Shown here: piece by piece, positions 1-5,140 of the stretch | Layout of the letters: every line of letters starts with the position of its first letter | How positions within the stretch are numbered: position 1 is the stretch's first letter | Assembly (NCBI GenBank): GCA_013697225.1 | Contig: JACCXG010000632.1 | Location: 1 to 5,495, forward strand | DNA: 5,495 nt | Origin: Acidobacteriota bacterium | GTDB taxonomy: Bacteria; Acidobacteriota; Vicinamibacteria; Vicinamibacterales; 2-12-FULL-66-21 | Direction: 5' to 3' | The notes under the pieces: generated by a model | What the model was told of the DNA's origin: nothing | Database searches by the model: none | What the model saw: the letters and a program-made list of their open reading frames with translations, nothing else | Made by a program: the position numbers and the translations under genes

Positions 1-1
1 C

Positions 2-229
2 GCGAATGCCCTTCCCTCAACGTGGCGAATGTACCCTCCACCGCTGGACCTGGCCGCCCTCGGCGATGCCTGGGTATCGGGCGGGGCTTCAGCGGTTTTA
101 AGAGTTCCCAGTGCGGTCACCACGTCGGAAAGCAACTACCTCCTGAATCCGCGCCACCCCGGGTTCACGCAGATCCGAATCGGCGCGCCCAACCCTTTCT
201 CGATCGACCCGCGACTCGTTAAGCCTTAG
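2..229 (+). CDS. RES-domain toxin (Xre/RES toxin-antitoxin), C-terminal part, 5' end outside window
   Basis: The reading frame is open from the left edge to a TAG at 227-229, giving about 75 residues of a C-terminus. Visible features match the end of RES-domain proteins (COG5654): a TWRMYPPP stretch, GDAW, a hydrophobic LRVPSAV strand, NYLLNPRHPGF, an IGAPNPF turn and a final DPRL. The serine of the VPS motif is the family's conserved Ser; the conserved Arg and Glu would lie upstream, outside the window. Characterised RES toxins (MbcT, P. putida Res, ParT) act on NAD+, by degrading it or using it to ADP-ribosylate a target, and are usually preceded by an Xre-type antitoxin with a DUF2384 domain, so an antitoxin gene is expected left of the window. 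The ATG at 29 is internal and I do not take it as the start. Whether the complete gene is intact cannot be judged here. Confidence 0.85.
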   Translation, partial: ANALPSTWRMYPPPLDLAALGDAWVSGGASAVLRVPSAVTTSESNYLLNPRHPGFTQIRIGAPNPFSIDPRLVKP

Positions 230-334
230 GGTTGACGCCGAATCGCTCCGGCGCACCCCTTCCACCTGAATCCCCGGACCGATTGCGGATCGATTGCGGT
301 TCGCCGATACGGCATCCGCATTCCGACCACGCCC

Positions 335-378
335 GTGCACCGGCGCCTTTGGTCATAGACCAGGACGCCGGCGGGCAC
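335..378 (+). terminator. Long imperfect hairpin, possible terminator or structured leader
   Basis: Seen directly: 335-338 pairs with 375-378, 340-345 with 366-371, 346-347 with 363-364, and 350-354 with 358-362 around an ATA loop. That is 17 base pairs, interrupted by an A/CGG internal loop, a bulged A365 and a bulged TT. It begins 106 bp after the RES toxin stop and ends 54 bp before the excisionase-like ATG. There is no T-run on either side, so a simple intrinsic terminator is not shown. It could be a factor-dependent terminator, a processing site, or a recombination or regulatory site for the lost mobile element. Confidence 0.35.
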
Positions 379-420
379 CAACCACCACAGTCCATCGGTT
401 CGGTGTGCTCGATTCTTTCG

Positions 421-426
421 AGGAGG
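421..426 (+). promoter_or_regulatory. Shine-Dalgarno of the excisionase-like gene
   Basis: A perfect AGGAGG lies six bases before the ATG at 433. It fixes the start of the truncated excisionase-like gene and rules out the upstream ATG at 232 in the same open frame. Its strength suggests that translation of the remnant may still occur. Confidence 0.75.
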
Positions 427-432
427 GGTCGC

Positions 433-588
433 ATGAAACTCTGGTTGAACGTCGCGGAAAGCGCCGAGTACGCGGGCCTGTCCCGCGACACCATCTACAC
501 CGCCTGCGAACGTGGCGAGCTCCACCACATTCGCGTCGGCGGTCGACGCTCCATTCCGCCACGACAAAGAGCCGTCGCACCCGGGTGA
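433..588 (+). pseudogene. Truncated excisionase-type helix-turn-helix protein (MerR-like/Xis)
   Basis: The frame encodes 51 residues. Residues 1-41 carry a textbook excisionase-family winged-helix signature: a WLNVAESAEY opening with helix 1, LSRDTIYTACERGEL as the recognition helix, and a wing ending in VGGRRSI. In intact relatives the wing is followed by an Arg/Trp-rich strand and helix (of the RxxWLDxW type). Here the sequence instead turns into PPRQRAVAPG and stops. The loss occurs near 553-560, exactly where a different gene fragment (tyrosine recombinase, next frame) begins, so this looks like a deletion junction and not a natural short protein. Intact proteins of this type bind DNA as recombination directionality factors or small regulators, often beside an integrase. 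I am confident of the family; that it is broken is inferred from the missing C-terminus. Confidence 0.75.
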
Positions 589-677
589 TCCCCATCGGAA
601 CAGACCGCCTGCGCGCGGCCCTCCAGTGGCTCCGCATTGATGCGGACGGGGATCAGAAGGCCGACGACGTCGCGGTG
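561..677 (+). pseudogene. Tyrosine recombinase (phage-type integrase) catalytic-domain fragment
   Basis: In the frame whose codons begin at 561, the translation runs TTKSRRTRVIPI, then RLRAALQWLRIDADG, then KADDVAV. This resembles the beta2-beta3 hairpin of tyrosine recombinases, where the TKSRR lysine (567-569) would be the conserved catalytic Lys, followed by the helix and linker leading to the usual VFG/VFS strand. The remaining catalytic boxes (Arg I, HxxR and the Tyr nucleophile) are absent on both sides. There is no start codon or ribosome site of its own. The match ends about 27 bp before the permease stop codon, inside the left arm of the 661-704 hairpin. The match is from memory of integrase sequences, without an alignment, and the fragment is short (about 39 residues). 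Confidence 0.6.
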
Positions 678-704
678 CGAACCGGCACTCGCGCGCGTCG
701 TCGG
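661..704 (-). terminator. Hairpin directly after the permease stop, probable terminator
   Basis: A 9-bp perfect inverted repeat (661-669 with 696-704) encloses two further paired blocks, 671-674 with 692-695 and 675-678 with 685-688, leaving a 6-nt loop (GAACCG). That makes 17 pairs with only T670 and 689-691 bulged. On the minus strand it starts at the base after the permease TGA (705-707), a typical terminator position. The following minus-strand sequence (ccttctgatc) has no real U-run, so termination may be weak or Rho-assisted, or the hairpin may protect the mRNA 3' end. One arm lies in the integrase-like fragment. Confidence 0.5.
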
Positions 705-3341
705 TCATCCCTCTTCGCGGAGGACGGCAATCGGCTGCACGCGGGCAGCACGGCCAGCCGGCAGCAGCGCGGCAATCAGGCCGATCGCGGCCATCACGAC
801 TGAGGCCAGGACCAGCGCCCCCGGATCGAGCGGGGAGACCTCGAAGAGCAGGGTACCCAGAATCCGCCTGACGGCAAACGCCCCGGCGAGGCCGAGGACC
901 AGGCCCACACCAACCAGCGCCATCGCGCTCGTCAAGACCTGCTTGAGCACGTCCGGCGCTCGGGCGCCGAGCGCCATTCGGATGCCGATTTCGCGCCGGC
1001 GCTGCGAGACGCTATGCGCGAGAACGCCGTACAGGCCGAGTGCGGTCAGCAGGGCCGCGACGACCGCGAACGCGCCAATCACCCAGGCGGGCCGGCTGAA
1101 GGCCGACAGCGTGCGATCTCGAACCTCCTGCATCGTGGCGATGTCGCCGAGCGGCAGGTTCGGATCCACACGGCGGACCGCCTCGCGGATCCCCGACACG
1201 ACGGCGGCCGGCTCGAGATGGGTGCGAACCAGGAGCCGGAAATCCGTTCGGGGAACCTGTCCGATGGGCACGTAGACGACGGGCGGATCAGGACGTCCGG
1301 GCCCGGAGACCCGCTCGCTGCGGATGATGCCGACGATCTCCACGTCGGCCATATCCACACCCGTGGTTGCATAACGGGGACATCCCAGACGCACTGTCTG
1401 ACCTATGGAATCCGTCATGCCCGCGGCCTCGGCCAGCCGTGCTGCGAGCGCCTGGTTGATGACGACGACTCGCCTGCCGCCGGCGCGGTCCTCCTCGGTG
1501 ATACCGCGGCCCGCCACGAGCGGGATGTCCAGCGCAGCGAAGTAACCGGGATCCACGCGCTTGAATCGCACGTTTACCATCTCGGCGAGACCCGCGACCT
1601 GGAGGCCTTCGCCGTTTCCGATCCATTGGAGCGGCAGGTGCGAGGAGAGCGCCGCGCGTCGCACGCCTGGGACGCTCTCGATATGGGGGATCAGCGCGTC
1701 GTAGAAGGCGACGGCCCGTTCGGGCGTGGGGTAGGCCTCCAGCGGAAGGTCGGCGGCCAAGGTCACGACGTCGTCGATGCGGATCCCTGTCTCGAGCCGC
1801 TGGAGGTTGTCGAGGCTCCGGAACAGCAGGGCGGCGCCACAGACCAGCACGAGCGACAGCGCGACCTCCGCCACGACGATGGCACGACGGAGCCTCGCGC
1901 GTCCGGCCGACGAGCCGCGGCCCGATTCACCCAGCGACTTCGACAGGCTGCCGACCGACGTTTGGAGCGCCGGGAGGGTTCCAATCAGGACCGCCACAGC
2001 AAGCGCCACAGAAGCCACGAACCCGAGCACGCGGAGATCGAGCGACACCTCGGCCGTGTACGGCACGGATTCGATCATCGGGTTCACCGCATCCACCATG
2101 AGAACCGCCAGACCGAGGCCAACGGCGCCGCCGAGCAGGCACAGCACGAAGCTCTCGGTCAGCAGCTGCGCGATCAGTCGTCCGCGACTCGCCCCGAGCG
2201 CCGCACGGATAGCCATCTCCTTTCGGCGCGCGACCCCCCGCGCCAGCAACAAGTTCGTCACGTTCGCACAGGCGATCAGCAGCACCACCCCTACAGCTCC
2301 GAACGCGACCACGAGCGACTGCCGCAGCCCCTCCCCGACGAGGAGCGCATCGAGGGGCGCGACCTCGATTGTCCAATCCTGCTTGTAGGCGGGCGTGACG
2401 TCGGCGAGCGCCGCGGCGATGCCGTGCATCTCCGCGCGGGCCCGCGCGATCGTGACCCCCTCGCGAAGCCGCGCGTGCACGGTCAACCAGTGGAAGCTTC
2501 TCGGATGGTCCGCCGGCCTGAGCGCCAGCGGCTTCCAGAACTCTGCCGCTTCACGGCCGAACGCGCCTGGTGCCAGGACGCCGAGCACGCGATGAGGCGT
2601 GCCGTCGAAGAAGGGACGCCTCTGGAGGATGTCCGGATCACCGCCGAAGTAGGTGTGCCATGCCGTGTAGCTGAGGACGACGGCGGGATCGGCGCCCGGC
2701 TGATCGTCGTCTGGCGTGAAGCTGCGGCCGAACCGCAGCGTGGCGCCGAATACGGTGAAGTACTCGGCGGTCACGGCCTTGCCCCTCAGCCGCCGTGGTT
2801 CTCCGGCGCCCGTCAGCGCCGCGGAGACCCACTGCTCAGCCGCCACGGCATCGAACGACGTCGCGAGACGCCTCCAGTCGTCGAAGTCGGGCGCACTGGT
2901 CGCGTTGGTTGCTCCGGGCCTGGGCGCCTCCCACACGCGAACGATCCGGTCGGGGTCGGGAAACGGGAGCGGCTTCAGGAGGACGGCGTCCACCACGCTG
3001 AACATGGCCGCGTTGGCTCCGATCCCGAGCGCAAGGACGCCCACGGCCACGACGGTGAACGTCGGATCGCGAAAGAGCGAGCCAGCGGCGTAGCGCACGT
3101 CCTTCACCAGGTTCTCGATCCAGCGCGCGCTTCGATCGTCGCGATGCGCTTCTCGCATGGCCTGGACGGGCCCGAACCGCCGCCGCGCCTGCCGCCGCGC
3201 CTCATCCGGCGACAGTCCGGCGGCGACGGCATCGCGCTCGGCCATCTCCAGGTGCGCCAGGATTTCGTCGTTCAGCTCCCGATCCAGGCGCGAACCCCGC
3301 AGAAGCGCGAGAATGCGCTGGACGGCTCGCCGTACCCTCAT
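705..3341 (-). CDS. Duplicated MacB/FtsX-family ABC permease (acidobacterial ADOP type)
   Basis: This is an 878-residue inner-membrane permease. Residues 1-70 form the cytoplasmic 'permease prefix' (RLDRELNDEI..HLEM..GLSPDEARRQARRRFG). TM1 is near 95-118 (VGVLALGIGANAAMFSVVDAVLL family signature), followed by a periplasmic MacB-like core at about 120-340. TM2-TM4 are near 342-366, 393-415 and 436-458, with the FtsX coupling motif RRKEMAIRAALGASRGRL at 372-389. TM5 is near 487-506, then a second periplasmic core (about 507-750), TM6 753-775, the motif RREIGIRMALGA at 782-793, TM7 803-825 and TM8 841-862. The two halves are homologous, so one chain may supply both halves of a transporter. No ATP-binding subunit is encoded in the window, which fits the 'orphan' family; the partner ATPase and the substrate are unknown. 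The start at 3341 is chosen because it has a GGAGG seven bases upstream and overlaps the padR stop as ATGA; the longer frame from 3491 lies inside padR. Confidence 0.93.
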   Translation of the reverse strand: MRVRRAVQRILALLRGSRLDRELNDEILAHLEMAERDAVAAGLSPDEARRQARRRFGPVQAMREAHRDDRSARWIENLVKDVRYAAGSLFRDPTFTVVAVGVLALGIGANAAMFSVVDAVLLKPLPFPDPDRIVRVWEAPRPGATNATSAPDFDDWRRLATSFDAVAAEQWVSAALTGAGEPRRLRGKAVTAEYFTVFGATLRFGRSFTPDDDQPGADPAVVLSYTAWHTYFGGDPDILQRRPFFDGTPHRVLGVLAPGAFGREAAEFWKPLALRPADHPRSFHWLTVHARLREGVTIARARAEMHGIAAALADVTPAYKQDWTIEVAPLDALLVGEGLRQSLVVAFGAVGVVLLIACANVTNLLLARGVARRKEMAIRAALGASRGRLIAQLLTESFVLCLLGGAVGLGLAVLMVDAVNPMIESVPYTAEVSLDLRVLGFVASVALAVAVLIGTLPALQTSVGSLSKSLGESGRGSSAGRARLRRAIVVAEVALSLVLVCGAALLFRSLDNLQRLETGIRIDDVVTLAADLPLEAYPTPERAVAFYDALIPHIESVPGVRRAALSSHLPLQWIGNGEGLQVAGLAEMVNVRFKRVDPGYFAALDIPLVAGRGITEEDRAGGRRVVVINQALAARLAEAAGMTDSIGQTVRLGCPRYATTGVDMADVEIVGIIRSERVSGPGRPDPPVVYVPIGQVPRTDFRLLVRTHLEPAAVVSGIREAVRRVDPNLPLGDIATMQEVRDRTLSAFSRPAWVIGAFAVVAALLTALGLYGVLAHSVSQRRREIGIRMALGARAPDVLKQVLTSAMALVGVGLVLGLAGAFAVRRILGTLLFEVSPLDPGALVLASVVMAAIGLIAALLPAGRAARVQPIAVLREEG

Positions 3342-3673
3342 GGTTTGGCCTCCAGAAACCGGGCGACGAGCGCCGTCGTGTTCTGCCACTGCTTCACGGC
3401 CTCCCCCAGCTGCTTCGTCCCGGCGCGGGTCAGCGCGTAAAATTTGACCTTGCGGTTCGTCTCGGAGACGCCCCACTCGGTGCGGATCCATCCCTGCTGC
3501 TCCAAACGCATGAGCGCCGGGTAGATCGAGCCCTGGCTCAGGCGCAGCGTCTCGGAGACTTGCTCGATGCGCCTGGCGATCCCGTACCCGTGCAGCGGTC
3601 CCATCGTGTCCAGGGTCTTCAGCACCAGGAGGTCCAGCGTGCCGTACGGCACTTCTGACTTTTGTGTAGACAT
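3338..3673 (-). CDS. PadR-family transcriptional regulator (acidobacterial type)
   Basis: This 111-residue winged-helix repressor has the full PadR domain: GTLDLLVLKTLD (helix 1), the LHGYGIARRIEQ motif at 27-38, LSQGSIYPALMRLEQQGWI at 45-63 (recognition helix) and an EWGVSETNRKVKFYALT wing at 66-82, then a C-terminal amphipathic helix for dimerisation. The length fits the short subfamily 1 PadR proteins. Its TGA (3338-3340) overlaps the permease ATG in an ATGA, so the two are translationally coupled in one operon. The start at 3673 gives MSTQKSEVPYGTLDLL, usual for the family; another ATG five codons upstream (3688) is possible but has a poorer ribosome site. The promoter and start codon both carry a repeated palindromic box, suggesting it represses its own operon. 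The ligand is unknown; members of this family generally sense small molecules or lose binding under envelope or drug stress. Confidence 0.93.
   Translation of the reverse strand: MSTQKSEVPYGTLDLLVLKTLDTMGPLHGYGIARRIEQVSETLRLSQGSIYPALMRLEQQGWIRTEWGVSETNRKVKFYALTRAGTKQLGEAVKQWQNTTALVARFLEAKP
3349..3353 (-). promoter_or_regulatory. Shine-Dalgarno of the permease, inside padR
   Basis: GGAGG on the minus strand lies within the last codons of padR, seven bases before the permease ATG at 3341. Together with the ATGA overlap it decides the permease start and lets ribosomes finishing padR reinitiate. Confidence 0.8.
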
Positions 3674-3688
3674 GTCGTCTCTCGACAT
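3672..3688 (-). promoter_or_regulatory. Putative PadR operator 2, over the padR start codon
   Basis: The minus strand reads ATGTCGAGAGACGACAT, a perfect 6-bp inverted repeat (ATGTCG/CGACAT) around five bases, as expected for a dimeric winged-helix repressor. It overlaps the padR start and its ribosome-binding region. It shares 14 of 16 bases with the box at 3698-3713 (TGTCGAxAGACGxCAT in both). Repressor identity is inferred from position and symmetry. Confidence 0.6.
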
Positions 3689-3692
3689 CTGC

Positions 3693-3721
3693 AGCGTATG
3701 GCGTCTATCGACAGGTGTCAA
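3693..3721 (-). promoter_or_regulatory. Promoter of the padR-permease operon
   Basis: On the minus strand a perfect TTGACA (3721-3716) is followed after exactly 17 bases by TACGCT (3698-3693), a 3-of-6 match to TATAAT. Transcription would start near 3686, about 13 bases before the padR ATG, placing the second operator at the start point. The spacer is largely filled by the first operator box, so bound repressor would exclude RNA polymerase. Confidence 0.65.
3698..3713 (-). promoter_or_regulatory. Putative PadR operator 1, between -35 and -10
   Basis: The minus strand reads TGTCGATAGACGCCAT, a 14/16 copy of the box over the start codon, offset by 26 bp. The core TGTCGATAGACG is close to a TGTCNATAGACA palindrome. 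It sits wholly between the -35 and the end of the -10, the classic repressing position. Confidence 0.6.
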
Positions 3722-3722
3722 G

Positions 3723-3751
3723 CCGGCCGCGATCGCGGCGGAGGCGGCCGG
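3723..3751 (-). terminator. GC-rich hairpin after the serine hydrolase gene
   Basis: An 8-bp perfect inverted repeat (CCGGCCGC 3723-3730, GCGGCCGG 3744-3751) encloses a 13-nt loop and lies 22 bp past the hydrolase stop and just upstream of the padR -35. No U-run follows on the minus strand. It may end or attenuate hydrolase transcripts before the padR promoter; GC-rich chance pairing is the alternative. Confidence 0.35.
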
Positions 3752-3773
3752 GCATCCTCCGTCGGGGTGTCCC

Positions 3774-4958
3774 TCAATCCTTCGTGAGCGCCTGTGCCGC
3801 AGCCTGCTGGAAGGCGCGGCGGACGTCGCTGGCGTCGCTGTTCGGGAAGTTCGCGCGCTGGACCATGAGGATGTAGGCGACACCCTTCACCGGATCGATC
3901 CACGCCTGCGTGCCCCACGCCCCACCATGTCCGAAGGTGCCCGGCGAGAGCATCGCGGCGACCCCGTCGTGCGGCGTACGCAGGATGGACGTGCCCAGGC
4001 CCCACGCATAGTTGGCGCCCCGGTTGCCGTACGTGTCGCTCTGGAAGAATCCAGTCGGCAGGTCGCCCGTCTGCGGGGTGCTGAGGTGCATCATGGCCGC
4101 CTCGCTCAGGTAACGGCGGCCGTCGAACGTGCCGCCCCCGAGCAGCATCCGGGCAAACCGGGCATAGTCGGGGGCGGTCGAATAGAGGCCCCCGTGCCCC
4201 TGAGGCGGCCGGTCGCGCGAGCCGAAGTCCGAGCGGGGCGGCACCGGCTCGAGGGCCCCCGTCTCCTTGTGCTTCCCGTAGCCGGTGGCAAGCCGGGCCA
4301 ACTGCTCCTCGGTCGGGTAGAACGTCGTGGCGTTCATCCCCAGCGGATCGAAGATGCGTTGCCGGGTGAACGCATCGAACGACATGCCGCTCACGACCTC
4401 GACGATGCGCGCCGCGGCATTGATGCCGCTCTGGGTATAGCGCCATCGTTCACCGGGCTCGTACTGCATGGGCGCGGCCAGCCAGAGCGGGACCAGATCG
4501 GCGAGCGTTCTGGCCTGCCGCACCGCCGGGCCAGTCGCCTCGCCGAGGCCGGACGTGTGCGTCAGGACCTGGGTAATGGTGAGGTCAGCGGGCCTGCCCG
4601 AAGGAGTTCTCAGGCTCGCGAACTCGGGAAGATACTTCGCCACCGGATCGGTGACAGCGAGCTTGCCCTCGTCCTGCAGCATCAGCACGGCCGCGGCGGT
4701 GACCGGCTTGGTCACCGAGGCGATCCAGAACAGCGTGTCCAGAGTCATGGGGCGTTTCGCCTCGAGATCGGCGAACCCCGCGGCGTCGAGGTGCAGCACC
4801 GCATCCCTGGTCACCACGGCGGTGACCGCACCCGCGATCTCGTGTTTCGCGATCATTTCCTGCATCGCCGTATCGACGCCGGGAAGCTTCGCGGCCTGGC
4901 CGATGGCGATGAGCGTGGTGGAGAACGCCAGGAACACGGAGAGGCGGTAAAGACTCAT
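3774..4958 (-). CDS. Secreted serine hydrolase, class C beta-lactamase/PBP-like family
   Basis: A 394-residue protein of the Beta-lactamase family (PF00144, COG1680). Residues 1-22/23 look like a Sec signal peptide (MSLYR, hydrophobic SVFLAFSTTLIAIG, then QAA), so it is probably periplasmic. The nucleophile motif SVTK (Ser81, Lys84) follows FWIA. The second-motif Tyr is Tyr174 in WRYTQSG, reading Y-T-Q instead of the Y-S-N of AmpC. LTHTSGLGE (132-140), a GHGG-LYSTAPDYARFARMLLGGG segment (254-276) and GHGG at 343-346, replacing KTG, are all typical of the esterase/D-aminopeptidase-like members. It is thus more likely an esterase, peptidase or hydrolase of small esters or amides than a true antibiotic-destroying enzyme; substrate unknown. 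The ATG at 4958 is the first in-frame start after a stop 36 nt upstream, and no purine-rich ribosome site precedes it (the leader is CTTCCCTCC). Separate transcription from padR is likely because padR has its own promoter. Confidence 0.9.
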   Translation of the reverse strand: MSLYRLSVFLAFSTTLIAIGQAAKLPGVDTAMQEMIAKHEIAGAVTAVVTRDAVLHLDAAGFADLEAKRPMTLDTLFWIASVTKPVTAAAVLMLQDEGKLAVTDPVAKYLPEFASLRTPSGRPADLTITQVLTHTSGLGEATGPAVRQARTLADLVPLWLAAPMQYEPGERWRYTQSGINAAARIVEVVSGMSFDAFTRQRIFDPLGMNATTFYPTEEQLARLATGYGKHKETGALEPVPPRSDFGSRDRPPQGHGGLYSTAPDYARFARMLLGGGTFDGRRYLSEAAMMHLSTPQTGDLPTGFFQSDTYGNRGANYAWGLGTSILRTPHDGVAAMLSPGTFGHGGAWGTQAWIDPVKGVAYILMVQRANFPNSDASDVRRAFQQAAAQALTKD

Positions 4959-4966
4959 GGAGGGAA

Positions 4967-4995
4967 GATGTACCGTGTTGGACGTCGGCCGTCAA
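4967..4995 (-). promoter_or_regulatory. Promoter of the serine hydrolase, near-leaderless
   Basis: On the minus strand TTGACG (4995-4990) and TACATC (4972-4967) are separated by 17 bases. The last base of the -10 is only nine bases from the A of the ATG, so transcription would begin at or within a few bases of the start codon. That agrees with the missing Shine-Dalgarno. The -10 is weak (3 of 6), so this is moderate evidence. Confidence 0.5.
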
Positions 4996-5140
4996 GGTCT
5001 CGCGTGAGCTGATTCGTCGGGCAACGACGCATTCATGGGCGGCGGAGGACAGGTGGTCACAAGACGACTGATGGTCGAATTCACCCGTCGAATCATGCTG
5101 CTGACGATCGCCTGCGTAACGCCGGCGGTTGCCAGCGCGG
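4996..5140. other. Intergenic region with signal-peptide-like frame on the + strand
   Basis: Between the hydrolase promoter and the VapC stop no complete gene is evident. On the + strand a frame from ATG 5071 (also reachable from ATG 5035) reads MVEFTRRIMLLTIACVTPAV, then ASAATA: positive N-region, hydrophobic core and an AxA-type cleavage site. Beyond 5150 the same frame is antisense to vapC and reads as low-complexity Ala/Pro/Ser, so any mature protein is missing. No good ribosome site precedes either ATG. It may be the stump of a secreted-protein gene or chance. Confidence 0.35.

Larger units (their letters stand above)
230..432. other. Intergenic region with hairpin and short direct repeat
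   Basis: No convincing gene lies between the RES toxin stop and the excisionase-like start. The frame of the downstream gene stays open through it, but the translation is Pro/Arg-rich and matches nothing I recognise. It contains a 9-bp direct repeat (CGATTGCGG at 280-288 and 291-299, an 11-bp period), a long imperfect inverted repeat (335-378) and the Shine-Dalgarno at 421-426. I could not identify a good -35/-10 pair. Confidence 0.6.

Noticed and set aside
226..708. 160-residue open frame on the minus strand downstream of the permease
   Set aside because: No ribosome site, no recognisable domain, and it runs antisense to the excisionase and integrase remnants that do have family signatures.
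1014..3440. 808-residue open frame on the + strand
   Set aside because: It is fully antisense to the permease and padR, is rich in Arg/His/Glu with no recognisable domain, and is explained by high-GC codon bias of the real gene.
3342..3491. 50-codon N-terminal extension of the permease
   Set aside because: It would lie inside padR in another frame, and the start at 3341 has a GGAGG, the ATGA overlap and the normal family N-terminus.
3567..5012. 481-residue open frame on the + strand
   Set aside because: Antisense to padR and the serine hydrolase, Arg-rich and without family features; a shadow of the real genes.
5015..5029. CGTCG/CGACG inverted repeat as operator or vapC terminator
   Set aside because: Only 5-bp arms in high-GC DNA, no T-run, over 110 bp from the vapC stop; not better than chance.
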